Shown here: in pieces, positions 44,352-52,702 of the stretch | Layout: each line of letters begins with the position of its first letter | How positions within the stretch are numbered: position 1 is the stretch's first letter | Source of the DNA: Butyrivibrio sp. | Lineage (GTDB): Bacteria > Bacillota > Clostridia > Lachnospirales > Lachnospiraceae | DNA length: 57,375 nt | Assembly: GCA_022486625.1 (NCBI GenBank) | Contig: JAKVKH010000026.1 | Span: 1 to 57,375, forward strand | Direction of reading: 5' to 3' | Program-made: the position numbers and the translations under genes | The notes under the pieces: model-generated | Database searches by the model: none | What the model was told of the DNA's origin: nothing | What the model saw: only the letters and a program-made list of their open reading frames with translations

Positions 44352-46586
44352 ATGGCCGTTCGAATTGATGACCAGAATCTGATTTTTTATCTTGAAACGG
44401 AACATACCAGTTATATTATGCAGGTGGTAAAGGGCAAATATCTGTGCCATCTGTATTGGGGGAAAAAGCTGACGAAGATATATCCGGAACGACTTCTTTC
44501 TTTTCATGGATTATGCTGTTCGGCAAACCCTGACGAAACAGATAAAACCTACACGCTGGATCTTCTTCCACAGGAGTATCCGACACAGGGGGCGGCTGAT
44601 TATCGAAGAGCGGCGCTTGAAACAGAATATGCGGATGGCAGTATTCTGACAGAACTGTTTTATGAATCGTATCGGGTGATTAAGGGTAAGCCGCTTTTGA
44701 AAGAACTTCCAGCAACGTATGCAGAAGAAGGCGATGATGTATGGACATTGGAAATTACCTGTGCAGACAGACGTACGGGACTGGAAGTGAAACTATCCTA
44801 CAGCGTTTTTTCACAGATGGATGTTCTGACACGAAGCGTATGCATCATAAACAGAAGCAGCGCCAGGGTGGTCCTGAATAAAGCATACAGCGCCAGTGTG
44901 GATTTTAATTCTGATTCTTTTGATATGCTGACATTAAATGGTGCATGGGGAAGAGAAAGATACCCGGAACGTGTAAAACTTCGCAGAGGAAATCAGACCA
45001 TCGGCAGTGTACGTGGTGCCAGCAGCCATCAGGAAAATCCTTTTATTGCATTGCTCAGAGAAGATACAACGGAGAAAACAGGAGATGCATATGGATTCAG
45101 CTTTGTGTACAGCGGAAATTTTATTGCAGGGGTTGAAGTAGATCAAAGTGCTGCCAGCAGAGCATATATGGGAATTCATGAAGACCTGTTTCAATGGAAT
45201 CTGGAACCCGGGTCATGTTTTCAGACACCGGAAACAGTAATGGTATATACGGATCGTGGTCTTGGGGAATTATCCAGAATATATCACAGAATATACAGAA
45301 GGAGGCTGTGCAGAGGAAAATACAGGGACGCCGGCAGGCCGGTACTGGTAAATAACTGGGAAGGCACTTATTTTGATTTTAATCAGAAAAAGATACTGGC
45401 TATTGCAGATAAAGCAGCGGAGCTGGGAATCGAAATGCTGGTACTGGATGACGGATGGTTTGGCAAACGGGATGATGATACTTCATCACTGGGAGACTGG
45501 TATGCAGATCAGAGAAAACTTCCGGATGGAATTACAGGACTGGCGAAAGCAGTTCATCTGCGGGGATTAAAATTCGGGTTGTGGTTTGAACCGGAAATGA
45601 TATCCAAAGACAGTAACCTGTATCGTCAGCATCCGGACTGGTGTATTCATGTACCGGGAAGAGAACCGATGGAATGCAGGAATCAGATGGTGCTGGATCT
45701 GAGCAGAGGGGAAGTCTGCAGTTATGTGATTGATGCAGTATCACAGATACTGGACAGTGCCGGAATTGATTATGTCAAATGGGATATGAACAGGCATATT
45801 ACGGAATACTATTCTGCGGGGCGTGGTTCATCCGGTCAGTCTGAACTGTGTCACCGCTATATGTTGGGACTATATCACGTGATGGATGAGATAATTTCCG
45901 GACATCCGGATGTATTGTTTGAAAGCTGCTCGAGCGGAGGAGGAAGATTTGATCCAGGTATGCTGTATTACATGCCGCAGATCTGGACAAGTGATGATAC
46001 AGATGCTGCAGAAAGAGTGTACATTCAGTATGGGACAAGCTATGCATATCCGTTTTGCACAATGGGAGCACATGTATCGACGGTTCCAAACCATCAGGTA
46101 CACAGAGTAACCCCGTGGAAAACGAGAGGGGATGTGGCAATGACAGGGGCATTTGGATATGAACTTGATCTTACAGGATTGACAGCCATGGAAACGAATG
46201 TGGTGAAAAAACAGGTACAGAGGTATAAGAGGCTTCGCATGTGGCTGCCGGCTGCGGATCTGTACAGGCTGGAAAATCCATTCTGCGGAAATTATGGAGC
46301 GTGGATGTTTGTATCTGAAAGCGGAAATCAATGTCTGGTAAACTGTATTCGAATGATGGAACGGGCGAATATGCCGGAAAAAAGAATTTTTCTGCAGGGG
46401 CTGAAGGAAGGCTGTAGCTACAGATGTGTGGAAACAGGAAACTGTTATAGCGCAGAAGAACTCATGTATGCAGGACTGAGAGTTTCAGAAGACGGAGAAA
46501 ATCCGGACATGCGCGGAGATTTTGTCAGCTTTACATGGTCTTTTGAAAAGATGATGAAACGGAAAATCAGGAGAACGAATGAGTGA
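44352..46586 (+). CDS. GH36 alpha-galactosidase
   Basis: 744 aa, close to the usual ~730, no signal peptide. An N-terminal beta-supersandwich (1-~330) precedes the TIM barrel with NNWEGTYFDF, LDDGWFGKR and FGLWFEPEMIS. The nucleophile is D478 in YVKWDMNR and the acid/base D548 (or D549) in WTSDDTDA. It hydrolyses terminal alpha-1,6-linked galactose, for example from galactomannan or raffinose-type sugars. It starts 3 bp after the GH43 stop and overlaps the next gene by 8 bp. Confidence 0.96.
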   Translation: MAVRIDDQNLIFYLETEHTSYIMQVVKGKYLCHLYWGKKLTKIYPERLLSFHGLCCSANPDETDKTYTLDLLPQEYPTQGAADYRRAALETEYADGSILTELFYESYRVIKGKPLLKELPATYAEEGDDVWTLEITCADRRTGLEVKLSYSVFSQMDVLTRSVCIINRSSARVVLNKAYSASVDFNSDSFDMLTLNGAWGRERYPERVKLRRGNQTIGSVRGASSHQENPFIALLREDTTEKTGDAYGFSFVYSGNFIAGVEVDQSAASRAYMGIHEDLFQWNLEPGSCFQTPETVMVYTDRGLGELSRIYHRIYRRRLCRGKYRDAGRPVLVNNWEGTYFDFNQKKILAIADKAAELGIEMLVLDDGWFGKRDDDTSSLGDWYADQRKLPDGITGLAKAVHLRGLKFGLWFEPEMISKDSNLYRQHPDWCIHVPGREPMECRNQMVLDLSRGEVCSYVIDAVSQILDSAGIDYVKWDMNRHITEYYSAGRGSSGQSELCHRYMLGLYHVMDEIISGHPDVLFESCSSGGGRFDPGMLYYMPQIWTSDDTDAAERVYIQYGTSYAYPFCTMGAHVSTVPNHQVHRVTPWKTRGDVAMTGAFGYELDLTGLTAMETNVVKKQVQRYKRLRMWLPAADLYRLENPFCGNYGAWMFVSESGNQCLVNCIRMMERANMPEKRIFLQGLKEGCSYRCVETGNCYSAEELMYAGLRVSEDGENPDMRGDFVSFTWSFEKMMKRKIRRTNE

Positions 46587-47466
46587 TCATAAACTGAAAG
46601 TGGCGCTGCTTCAGATCATGCCCGGCATATCGCTTCAGGAAAACAGGGAAAAAGGTGATAAGGCATGCCGGACTGCTGCAGAAAAAGGCGCAGATGTGGT
46701 ACTGTTTCCGGAAATGTGGAGCACGGGATATGATATGCAGAAACCGCTGGAAGAACTGGAAAAGATGGCAGTTTCTTCGGATAATGAATTTGTGCAGTCT
46801 TTTGGAAAACTTGCATCAGAACTTCATGTGGCAATTGCGGTAACCTATCTTGAGAAAAATGATCCGTTGCCGAGAAATACACTCAGCCTTTTTGACAGCA
46901 AAGGAAGGGCAGTGCTGAAATATGCAAAGGTTCATACCTGCGATTTCGGAGATGAAAAGAAGCTGATGGCAGGAGATGATTTTTATACTGCAGAGCTGGA
47001 AACAAAAGCCGGGAGAATCAGAACGGGAGCCATGATCTGTTTTGATCGTGAGTTTCCGGAAAGCGCCAGAATTCTTATGCTGCAGGGCGCGGAAATTATA
47101 CTGGTACCGAATGCATGTCCGCTGGAAATCAACAGACTGTCACAGCTCAGAGGGCGTGCATATGAAAACATGCTTGGAATCGCTGTCTGCAATTATCCTT
47201 CTGAAAAAAATGACTGCAACGGACATTCGGCTGCTTTTGACGGTGTTGCCTATCTGCCGGATCAGGCGGAATCGCGTGACACCTGCATTATGGAGGCGGG
47301 AACGGAGGAAGGTGTTTACATGGCGGAGTTTGACATGGATCTGATTCGCAGGTATCGCAGCTATGAGGTACATGGAAATGCTTACCGGCATCCGGATAAA
47401 TACCATATGCTGACAGAGGAAAGAATTGAACCGCCATTTATCCGAAAAGATTATCGCAAAGTGTAA
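46579..47466 (+). CDS. Carbon-nitrogen hydrolase (nitrilase superfamily)
   Basis: 295 aa. The nitrilase triad is intact: E45 in FPEMWSTGYD, K117 in YAKVHTCDFGDE, C154 in MICFDREFPESAR. The length and motifs fit omega-amidase or N-carbamyl-amidohydrolase-like branches, but the substrate cannot be read from sequence. Its start overlaps the GH36 stop by 8 bp, with AGGAGA upstream, so it is translated as part of a sugar-degrading unit. An amide-bearing glycan or nitrogen-recycling role is possible. Confidence 0.88.
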   Translation: MSDHKLKVALLQIMPGISLQENREKGDKACRTAAEKGADVVLFPEMWSTGYDMQKPLEELEKMAVSSDNEFVQSFGKLASELHVAIAVTYLEKNDPLPRNTLSLFDSKGRAVLKYAKVHTCDFGDEKKLMAGDDFYTAELETKAGRIRTGAMICFDREFPESARILMLQGAEIILVPNACPLEINRLSQLRGRAYENMLGIAVCNYPSEKNDCNGHSAAFDGVAYLPDQAESRDTCIMEAGTEEGVYMAEFDMDLIRRYRSYEVHGNAYRHPDKYHMLTEERIEPPFIRKDYRKV

Positions 47467-47528
47467 TCCGGTCACAGAACTTCCGCTCTCCGGGAGGTAC
47501 AATTTCTCCATCAAAGGAGGATATTGCA

Positions 47529-47753
47529 ATGTTTCTGGGATTTGGAAAAAAAGAAGAAAACAATGAAAATAAAACACTGAAGGTGAGTCTTACAAGGTGT
47601 CCGCAAAGCCATGCGTGTCCGTCTGTCCGGGTATGTCCTGTCGGGGCACTGAGCCAGAATGGCTATCATGCGCCGGTCGTGGATCAGAAGAAATGTATCA
47701 AATGCGGCAAATGTACAAGATTCTGCCCGATGCATGCACTGCGTTTCGAGTAA
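47529..47753 (+). CDS. Small ferredoxin-like 4Fe-4S protein with one irregular motif
   Basis: 74 aa; AAAGGAGG precedes the ATG. The second motif is a standard CIKCGKCTRFCP (C56, C59, C62, C66). The first is irregular: C24-x5-C30-x5-C36-P, so only seven cysteines serve two cluster sites. One normal [4Fe-4S] cluster is likely and the other may be a [3Fe-4S] or absent. It lies 62 bp after the nitrilase-family gene. Its electron partner is unknown. Confidence 0.85.
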   Translation: MFLGFGKKEENNENKTLKVSLTRCPQSHACPSVRVCPVGALSQNGYHAPVVDQKKCIKCGKCTRFCPMHALRFE

Positions 47754-47843
47754 AGCTGCAATGAACTGACAGCTGCGGAGGTATTGATATAAGGACTGAT
47801 GGTATGTGTGCGTTTCTGAACGGGAAAGAGATCTGGATACTGC

Positions 47844-47872
47844 TTGATGTGCGGAACTGATCAGAGTAAAAT
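47844..47872 (+). promoter_or_regulatory. Promoter of the GH31 gene
   Basis: -35 TTGATG (47844-47849) and -10 TAAAAT (47867-47872) have a 17-bp spacer. The start would be near 47879, about 13 bp before the small leader ORF. Confidence 0.6.
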
Positions 47873-47891
47873 CTGAATAAAGGGAGATTTT

Positions 47892-47942
47892 ATGTGCATT
47901 CCCGGAAACGATTTTAACAGGCACAGGAGGTTGCTTATATGA
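47892..47942 (+). CDS. Possible 16-aa leader ORF before GH31
   Basis: An ATG at 47892 has AAAGGGAG 6 nt upstream. It encodes MCIPGNDFNRHRRLLI and stops at 47940-47942, overlapping the GH31 ATG by ATGA. GH31 has its own AGGAGG inside this ORF, so the small ORF would help, not replace, initiation. It may be chance. Confidence 0.35.
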   Translation: MCIPGNDFNRHRRLLI

Positions 47943-50275
47943 AATTTAATGAAGGCTACTGGCTGCGGAAGGAAAATGTGCAGCCGTCTTATGCGACACA
48001 GGGCTTTACCGTGGAGGAGATTCCACATGGAATGCGCATTACGGCACCGGAGAGGCCGATTCTCTCAAGAGCGGATGCACTGGACCTTACCGTATTGGTC
48101 GTGGACTTCGTTTCTGCCGGGCATAATGATATTGCAGTCACGGCGACACATTATATGGCATATGACAGTCATGAACCGCGGTTTGTACTGACGGAGCATC
48201 CGGATGAAGTTTGGGTACAGGTGACGCCGCAGGAAGCAGTGATGACGGCGGGGGATGTGACTGTCCGGGTAGACCGTGAGCGCTGGTCCTATCAGTTTGA
48301 AGCAGGCGGCAGAATCCTGACATCTTCCGGTTTCCGCAATCTTGCCTATATGAGAGTGGATAAGAAGCCTGTCAGTCTTTCCGCCGGCGCAGATTATTTT
48401 CAGCAGGAATATACGCCCTATATGGTAAATGAACTGTCGCTTAAACCGGGCGAATGCGTATACGGGCTTGGCGAGCGTTTTACCGCATTTGTGAAAAACG
48501 GTCAGAGCGTGGATATGTGGAATGAGGATGGCGGTACAGCCTCTGAAAAGTCCTATAAGAACATTCCTTTCTATATGACGAGTGAGGGCTATGGCGTATT
48601 CGTTGATCATACGGACAGCGTATCCTTTGAGGTGGCCAGCGAAAAGGTGGAGTATGTCGGAATGAGCGTGGAAGGCGAACAGCTGCGTTATCATCTGATT
48701 TGCGGGAAGACGCCTGCGGATATTCTGGAAGCGTATACTGCGCTGACCGGAAGACCCGCGCTTGTACCTGCCTGGACGTTTGGCCTGTGGCTGACCACTT
48801 CCTTCAAGCCCAGTTATGATGAGAAGACGGTTGCAGGACTGATTGATGGAATGCTGGACAGAAAGATTCCGCTGCGTGTCTTTCATTTTGACTGCTATTG
48901 GATGAAGGCACTGCACTGGTGCGACTTTGAATGGGATGAGCAGCAGTTTACAGACGTAAAGGGAATGCTGGAAAGATATCATGCAAAGGGCATTAAGATC
49001 TGTGCATGGATCAATCCTTATATTGCACAGAATACGAAATTTTTTGCTGAAGGTGTACAAAACGGCTATTTCCTGATGCGGGCGGACGGGCATGGCGTCA
49101 AGCAGATTGACAACTGGCAGCCGGGCATGGCACTTGTGGATTTCACAAATCCGGATGCAGTGAACTGGTATACGGATAAACTTAAGGAAGTGCTGGACGC
49201 AGGGGTAGACTGTTTCAAGACGGATTTCGGAGAGCGGATTCCGATTGATGTGACTTATCACGACGGAAGTGATCCGAAGTGTATGCATAACTATTATACG
49301 TTTCTGTATAATAAGGCGGTATTCGAACTTCTGCAGAGAGAAAAAGGAAAGGATGAGGCAGTCCTTTTTGCAAGGAGTGCAACGGCAGGTTCTCAGCAGT
49401 TCCCTGTTCACTGGGGCGGAGACAGCTTTGCTAATTATGCTTCCATGGCAGAAACGCTGCGGGGCGGACTTTCTTTTGCCATGTCTGGATTTTCCTTCTG
49501 GAGTCATGATATCTCCGGATTTGAAAGTACGGCGACGCCGGATCTGTATAAGAGATGGGTACAGTTCGGCCTGCTGTCTTCACACAGCAGGCTGCACGGG
49601 TCTGATACCTACAGAGCACCGTGGCTGTTCGGCGATGAGGCATGTGAAGTACTCAAGTATTTTACTGAACTGAAGTGCACGCTGATGCCATATCTGTATC
49701 GGATGGCGGTGATCGCGCATGAAAAGGGAACGCCGGTGCTGCGGCCGATGCCGTTTGCCTGGCCGCAGGATCCGGGCTGCAGATATCTGGATCTTCAGTA
49801 TATGCTGGGAGATTCCCTTCTGGTGGCACCGATTTTCAATGACCGCGGGGAAGGACAGTACTATCTGCCGGAGGGCACATGGACGGGGCTTCTGGACGGA
49901 CAGGTCAGAACCGGCGGACGCTGGTATACGGAGCAGTATGATTATTTTCATCTGCCTTTGTTTGTGAAGGAGAATACGATTCTGCCGATCGGCAGTCACA
50001 GAGATGTACCGGATTATGATTATACGGATCATCTGGCATTTCATATTTATGTTCCGAAGGCAGGAGCGCGCCTGCAGCGCAGCGTACCGGATCTGCATGG
50101 AGAAACGGTATTGACGATATCGGCCGGACTTTCGGAAGACGGAAAGGTTCTGTCTGTGGAAACCTCCGGGAAGGCAGCAGAAAAGGCCGCGGAGTTTACC
50201 TGCACTGTGCACCTGGCAGATGGAACCACGAAAACGACTGCGATGCCGGATGGACGGTGCGAGATCAGGGTGTGA
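47939..50275 (+). CDS. yicI: GH31 alpha-xylosidase (YicI/XylS type)
   Basis: 778 aa; E. coli YicI has 772. No signal peptide; AGGAGG lies 9 nt before the ATG. The N-terminal beta-sandwich (1-~250) is followed by the TIM barrel with nucleophile D429 in CFKTDFGERIP and acid/base D495 in WGGDSFANYASMAETLRGG. Also seen are FARSATAGSQQFPVHW and the FWSHDISGFE motif, all as in YicI. It removes alpha-1,6-xylose from the non-reducing end of xyloglucan oligosaccharides or isoprimeverose. It has a promoter of its own. Confidence 0.96.
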   Translation: MKFNEGYWLRKENVQPSYATQGFTVEEIPHGMRITAPERPILSRADALDLTVLVVDFVSAGHNDIAVTATHYMAYDSHEPRFVLTEHPDEVWVQVTPQEAVMTAGDVTVRVDRERWSYQFEAGGRILTSSGFRNLAYMRVDKKPVSLSAGADYFQQEYTPYMVNELSLKPGECVYGLGERFTAFVKNGQSVDMWNEDGGTASEKSYKNIPFYMTSEGYGVFVDHTDSVSFEVASEKVEYVGMSVEGEQLRYHLICGKTPADILEAYTALTGRPALVPAWTFGLWLTTSFKPSYDEKTVAGLIDGMLDRKIPLRVFHFDCYWMKALHWCDFEWDEQQFTDVKGMLERYHAKGIKICAWINPYIAQNTKFFAEGVQNGYFLMRADGHGVKQIDNWQPGMALVDFTNPDAVNWYTDKLKEVLDAGVDCFKTDFGERIPIDVTYHDGSDPKCMHNYYTFLYNKAVFELLQREKGKDEAVLFARSATAGSQQFPVHWGGDSFANYASMAETLRGGLSFAMSGFSFWSHDISGFESTATPDLYKRWVQFGLLSSHSRLHGSDTYRAPWLFGDEACEVLKYFTELKCTLMPYLYRMAVIAHEKGTPVLRPMPFAWPQDPGCRYLDLQYMLGDSLLVAPIFNDRGEGQYYLPEGTWTGLLDGQVRTGGRWYTEQYDYFHLPLFVKENTILPIGSHRDVPDYDYTDHLAFHIYVPKAGARLQRSVPDLHGETVLTISAGLSEDGKVLSVETSGKAAEKAAEFTCTVHLADGTTKTTAMPDGRCEIRV

Positions 50276-50284
50276 GGAAGAAAG

Positions 50285-50512
50285 TCAGTATTCTTTTTCC
50301 ACAGGCTCTGTAATGCCATATGTTTTTCTGAATAACTCAAGATCAGCATCAGACCGGATCAGCATGACTTCTTCGAATGCTCCAGTGCGGATGTTTTTAA
50401 AACCGGCGACCTGTTCGCCATTGCAGATACTGCAGTGAAGAACGGGCCGCTGGTTTTCTCTGTCATAGGATTGATAGGTGAGAGATTTCAATTTTTTCTG
50501 TCTGAAAAGCAT
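50285..50512 (-). CDS. Small CxxC protein of unknown function
   Basis: 75 aa, minus strand, with GGAGGAA 6 nt before the ATG. It contains HCSIC, a CxxC pair at residues 27-30, and an acidic C-terminal half (SDADLELFRKTYGI). No family is recognised. It converges on GH31 with a 9-bp gap. The strong ribosome site and the absence of any overlapping gene make it real. Confidence 0.7.
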   Translation of the reverse strand: MLFRQKKLKSLTYQSYDRENQRPVLHCSICNGEQVAGFKNIRTGAFEEVMLIRSDADLELFRKTYGITEPVEKEY

Positions 50513-50572
50513 CTGTATTCCTCCGCTGATTTTATTTTATCACAATATCATGAATGCAGATGTCCGGGGCAG

Positions 50573-50620
50573 GAAAAAGCCTCTTACCGGGCTGCAAAAG
50601 CGGCTGTCCGGTAAGAGGCT
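50573..50620 (-). terminator. Rho-independent terminator after GH5 (minus strand)
   Basis: Perfect 13-bp arms, AGCCTCTTACCGG (50578-50590) and CCGGTAAGAGGCT (50608-50620). On the minus strand the second arm runs into a T-run (AAAAA at 50574-50578 on the plus strand). Confidence 0.9.
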
Positions 50621-50647
50621 GATATGGGGGAGCTATGCAATCTGAAA

Positions 50648-52393
50648 TCAGTTATTTCCTGTGACGGATCCGTCACTGCCGATCTGCAGTGTATAGGTGC
50701 CGGTTTCTCCATTGTAGTATTCGATGCTGAGCGTTACGGTGCTGCCATTTGAAACAGAACTGTCAGAGAAGAATGTGTTCTTCATCTGAAGCGTTCCGGC
50801 AGAGGTATTTACAACATAGGCAGTGCCATATTGCAGATATTTCCACCAGCTGGAATTCGGGCCGACGGCTGTGCCGTTACTGGTTGCGGAGATTCTGCGG
50901 ATATCATTTCCGTTATAGGATACGGGAATTGTGATGCCGTCTGACTTTGAACCGGTTGCTGCTTCGTAAACAGGAGTTTCGCATTTTACCAGTTTTACAA
51001 TGCAGTCAGAACCGGATGAAAACTGAAGCGTCAGTGTGGCAAAAGTTCCGTCTGAAGCACCATCCATCAGACGGGCAACGGTGGATTCCTTCAGAACAAC
51101 AGCATCTGCGGATTTACGGTAGGAATAGTCACTGCCACGGGTTAATTCTCTGATTCCGGTGAAGGTGTTGCCGTTCAGGGTCAGCGGAAGAAGTGTCTGC
51201 CGATCTGGTGATTTCGTGAAGTATATGGTATCAAGTCCTGTGGTATAGGAAGAACACTCACTGCGGTTGCAGGCTTCCAGCATGCTGCCGACCTGGGCGT
51301 CTTTGAACTCTCCTGTGGAACGGTCAATGCCGGAACCATTGTCCCAGAACATCAGACAGATTCCTGCATCATCTGCTTTACTGTTCATGTATTCGTAATA
51401 CTTGAGTTCTTCACCCTTCTGGAGGATGGAAGAACCGGAATCATAGCCGAGGAGACCATATTCGCCGACAACAACACCGATTCCGTTGTCAGTAAATTCT
51501 TTTTGCAGAATGGAAAAGAAGGAGTCGGCAGACTGTCTTGGCGTACTTCCGCCGTTGATGGATTCATCAAAGCCTGTTTCTCCAAGGTTTGCGCTGTATA
51601 CCCAGTCACTGTAGTAATGAACGGTGGCAATGACATTCTCATCATTCAGAGATCTGATGAAATCGGAAAGCGGGCCGGTCTTGGATTCTTCATGATTGGT
51701 ATTGAGAGAGGGCATGAGAATCATACGGGTTTCGTTATTGCCGCCGGATTTACGGATGATATCATAGGCTGCGGAATTGATCATTTCAAGCTTGTCTTCT
51801 GCTGTGATACTTCCGGTAGCCGAGAATGTGGGTTCATTAATGGTTTCGAAGGCCACATTGTCCCCTTCATCTTTGAAATAATCTGCAATCTGCTGATAAA
51901 ACTGCGTGTACATCTGATATTCTTTTGAATCTTTTTTTCCATCCCATGAGGATAACCATGCCCAGGAATCATGATGCATATTGATCACAACATACAGGCC
52001 AAGATCACTTGCCCAGTCTACGACTTCTTTATATCTGGAGAGCCAGGCGCTGCTGATGGTGTAGGTTCCATTGTCTTCGGTATAGCGCATATTTACGGTA
52101 AAGGGCATACGGATGCTGTCATAACCTTTATCTTTGACTTCTTCCAGAAGCTGTTTTGTGACAACCGGATTGCCCCAGGCTGTTTCACCTCCGCCCAGAT
52201 TGGAATTGCCGGTGTCAAAGCCGTCAAAGGAATTGCCGAGGTTCCAGCCATGTCCCATTCTGGCTGCATACGCTTCGGATTTTGTAAGTGCTTCGGCATG
52301 AACTGTCGAAGCTGCTGACGGAATGCCAAGAGAAACCGATGTCACTGCAAGCGCAGTCACAAGGGCTGTAGAAATGATTCGTTTGAAATTCAT
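50648..52393 (-). CDS. Secreted GH5 endo-glucanase/xyloglucanase with X2 and CBM46
   Basis: 581 aa, minus strand; GGGAGGAAA precedes the ATG. Signal peptide at 1-33 (STVHA). The GH5 barrel (~38-365) has MGHGWNLGNSFD, YDSIRMPFTV, acid/base E187 in FETINEP and nucleophile E311 in VVVGEYG. Then come an X2/Ig-like module (~390-480, IYFTKSPDRQTLLPLTLNG) and a C-terminal beta domain like CBM46 (~485-575). The same GH5_4-X2-CBM46 architecture in Bacillus halodurans Cel5B acts on xyloglucan and beta-glucan. It is the only clearly secreted endo-enzyme here. A cre site lies upstream. Confidence 0.92.
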   Translation of the reverse strand: MNFKRIISTALVTALAVTSVSLGIPSAASTVHAEALTKSEAYAARMGHGWNLGNSFDGFDTGNSNLGGGETAWGNPVVTKQLLEEVKDKGYDSIRMPFTVNMRYTEDNGTYTISSAWLSRYKEVVDWASDLGLYVVINMHHDSWAWLSSWDGKKDSKEYQMYTQFYQQIADYFKDEGDNVAFETINEPTFSATGSITAEDKLEMINSAAYDIIRKSGGNNETRMILMPSLNTNHEESKTGPLSDFIRSLNDENVIATVHYYSDWVYSANLGETGFDESINGGSTPRQSADSFFSILQKEFTDNGIGVVVGEYGLLGYDSGSSILQKGEELKYYEYMNSKADDAGICLMFWDNGSGIDRSTGEFKDAQVGSMLEACNRSECSSYTTGLDTIYFTKSPDRQTLLPLTLNGNTFTGIRELTRGSDYSYRKSADAVVLKESTVARLMDGASDGTFATLTLQFSSGSDCIVKLVKCETPVYEAATGSKSDGITIPVSYNGNDIRRISATSNGTAVGPNSSWWKYLQYGTAYVVNTSAGTLQMKNTFFSDSSVSNGSTVTLSIEYYNGETGTYTLQIGSDGSVTGNN

Positions 52394-52432
52394 ATATTTC
52401 CTCCCAATTTTAAAAATAAGTTTTGCGCCCCG

Positions 52433-52446
52433 GAAAGCGCTTTCCC
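52433..52446 (-). promoter_or_regulatory. cre (CcpA) site before GH5
   Basis: GGAAAGCGCTTTCC is a perfect 14-bp palindrome that contains the cre core GAAARCGYTTTC without mismatch. It lies 40 bp before the GH5 start, downstream of the likely promoter, which suits roadblock repression when better sugars are present. Another LacI-family protein could use it. Confidence 0.72.
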
Positions 52447-52702
52447 ACGGCGCCTGTGTCTGCTATATTCTGTCATAAATCCTGCTGTCGGACGACGGTA
52501 AAAATTAAAGGAAAATTACCGGAAAAATTAAATAAAAGTCTGAATATTTAGAAAAAACGTACCAATTGAGATAATTAAAACGGAAAATAATTTTAACTTT
52601 TCGATAAAAAAATCCATAAAAGATGAATATAACGTATAATAAAAACTTGAAAGAGAAACTGCAGCATAAGAAAACTGAAACTTTGATTCCTGGGGAAAAA
52701 AC
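52447..52702. other. Divergent intergenic region, GH5 / M16 peptidase
   Basis: AT-rich spacer with no ORF. For the peptidase, a perfect TATAAT (52635-52640) lies ~63 bp before its ATG but without a clear -35. For GH5, a weak pair (CCGACA, 18 bp, TATAGC) can be read on the minus strand. Nothing else is recognised. Confidence 0.4.

Noticed and set aside
48065..49507. 480-codon open frame on the minus strand
   Set aside because: It lies wholly inside the GH31 gene, whose catalytic motifs are intact. The translation has no recognisable domain and no ribosome site.
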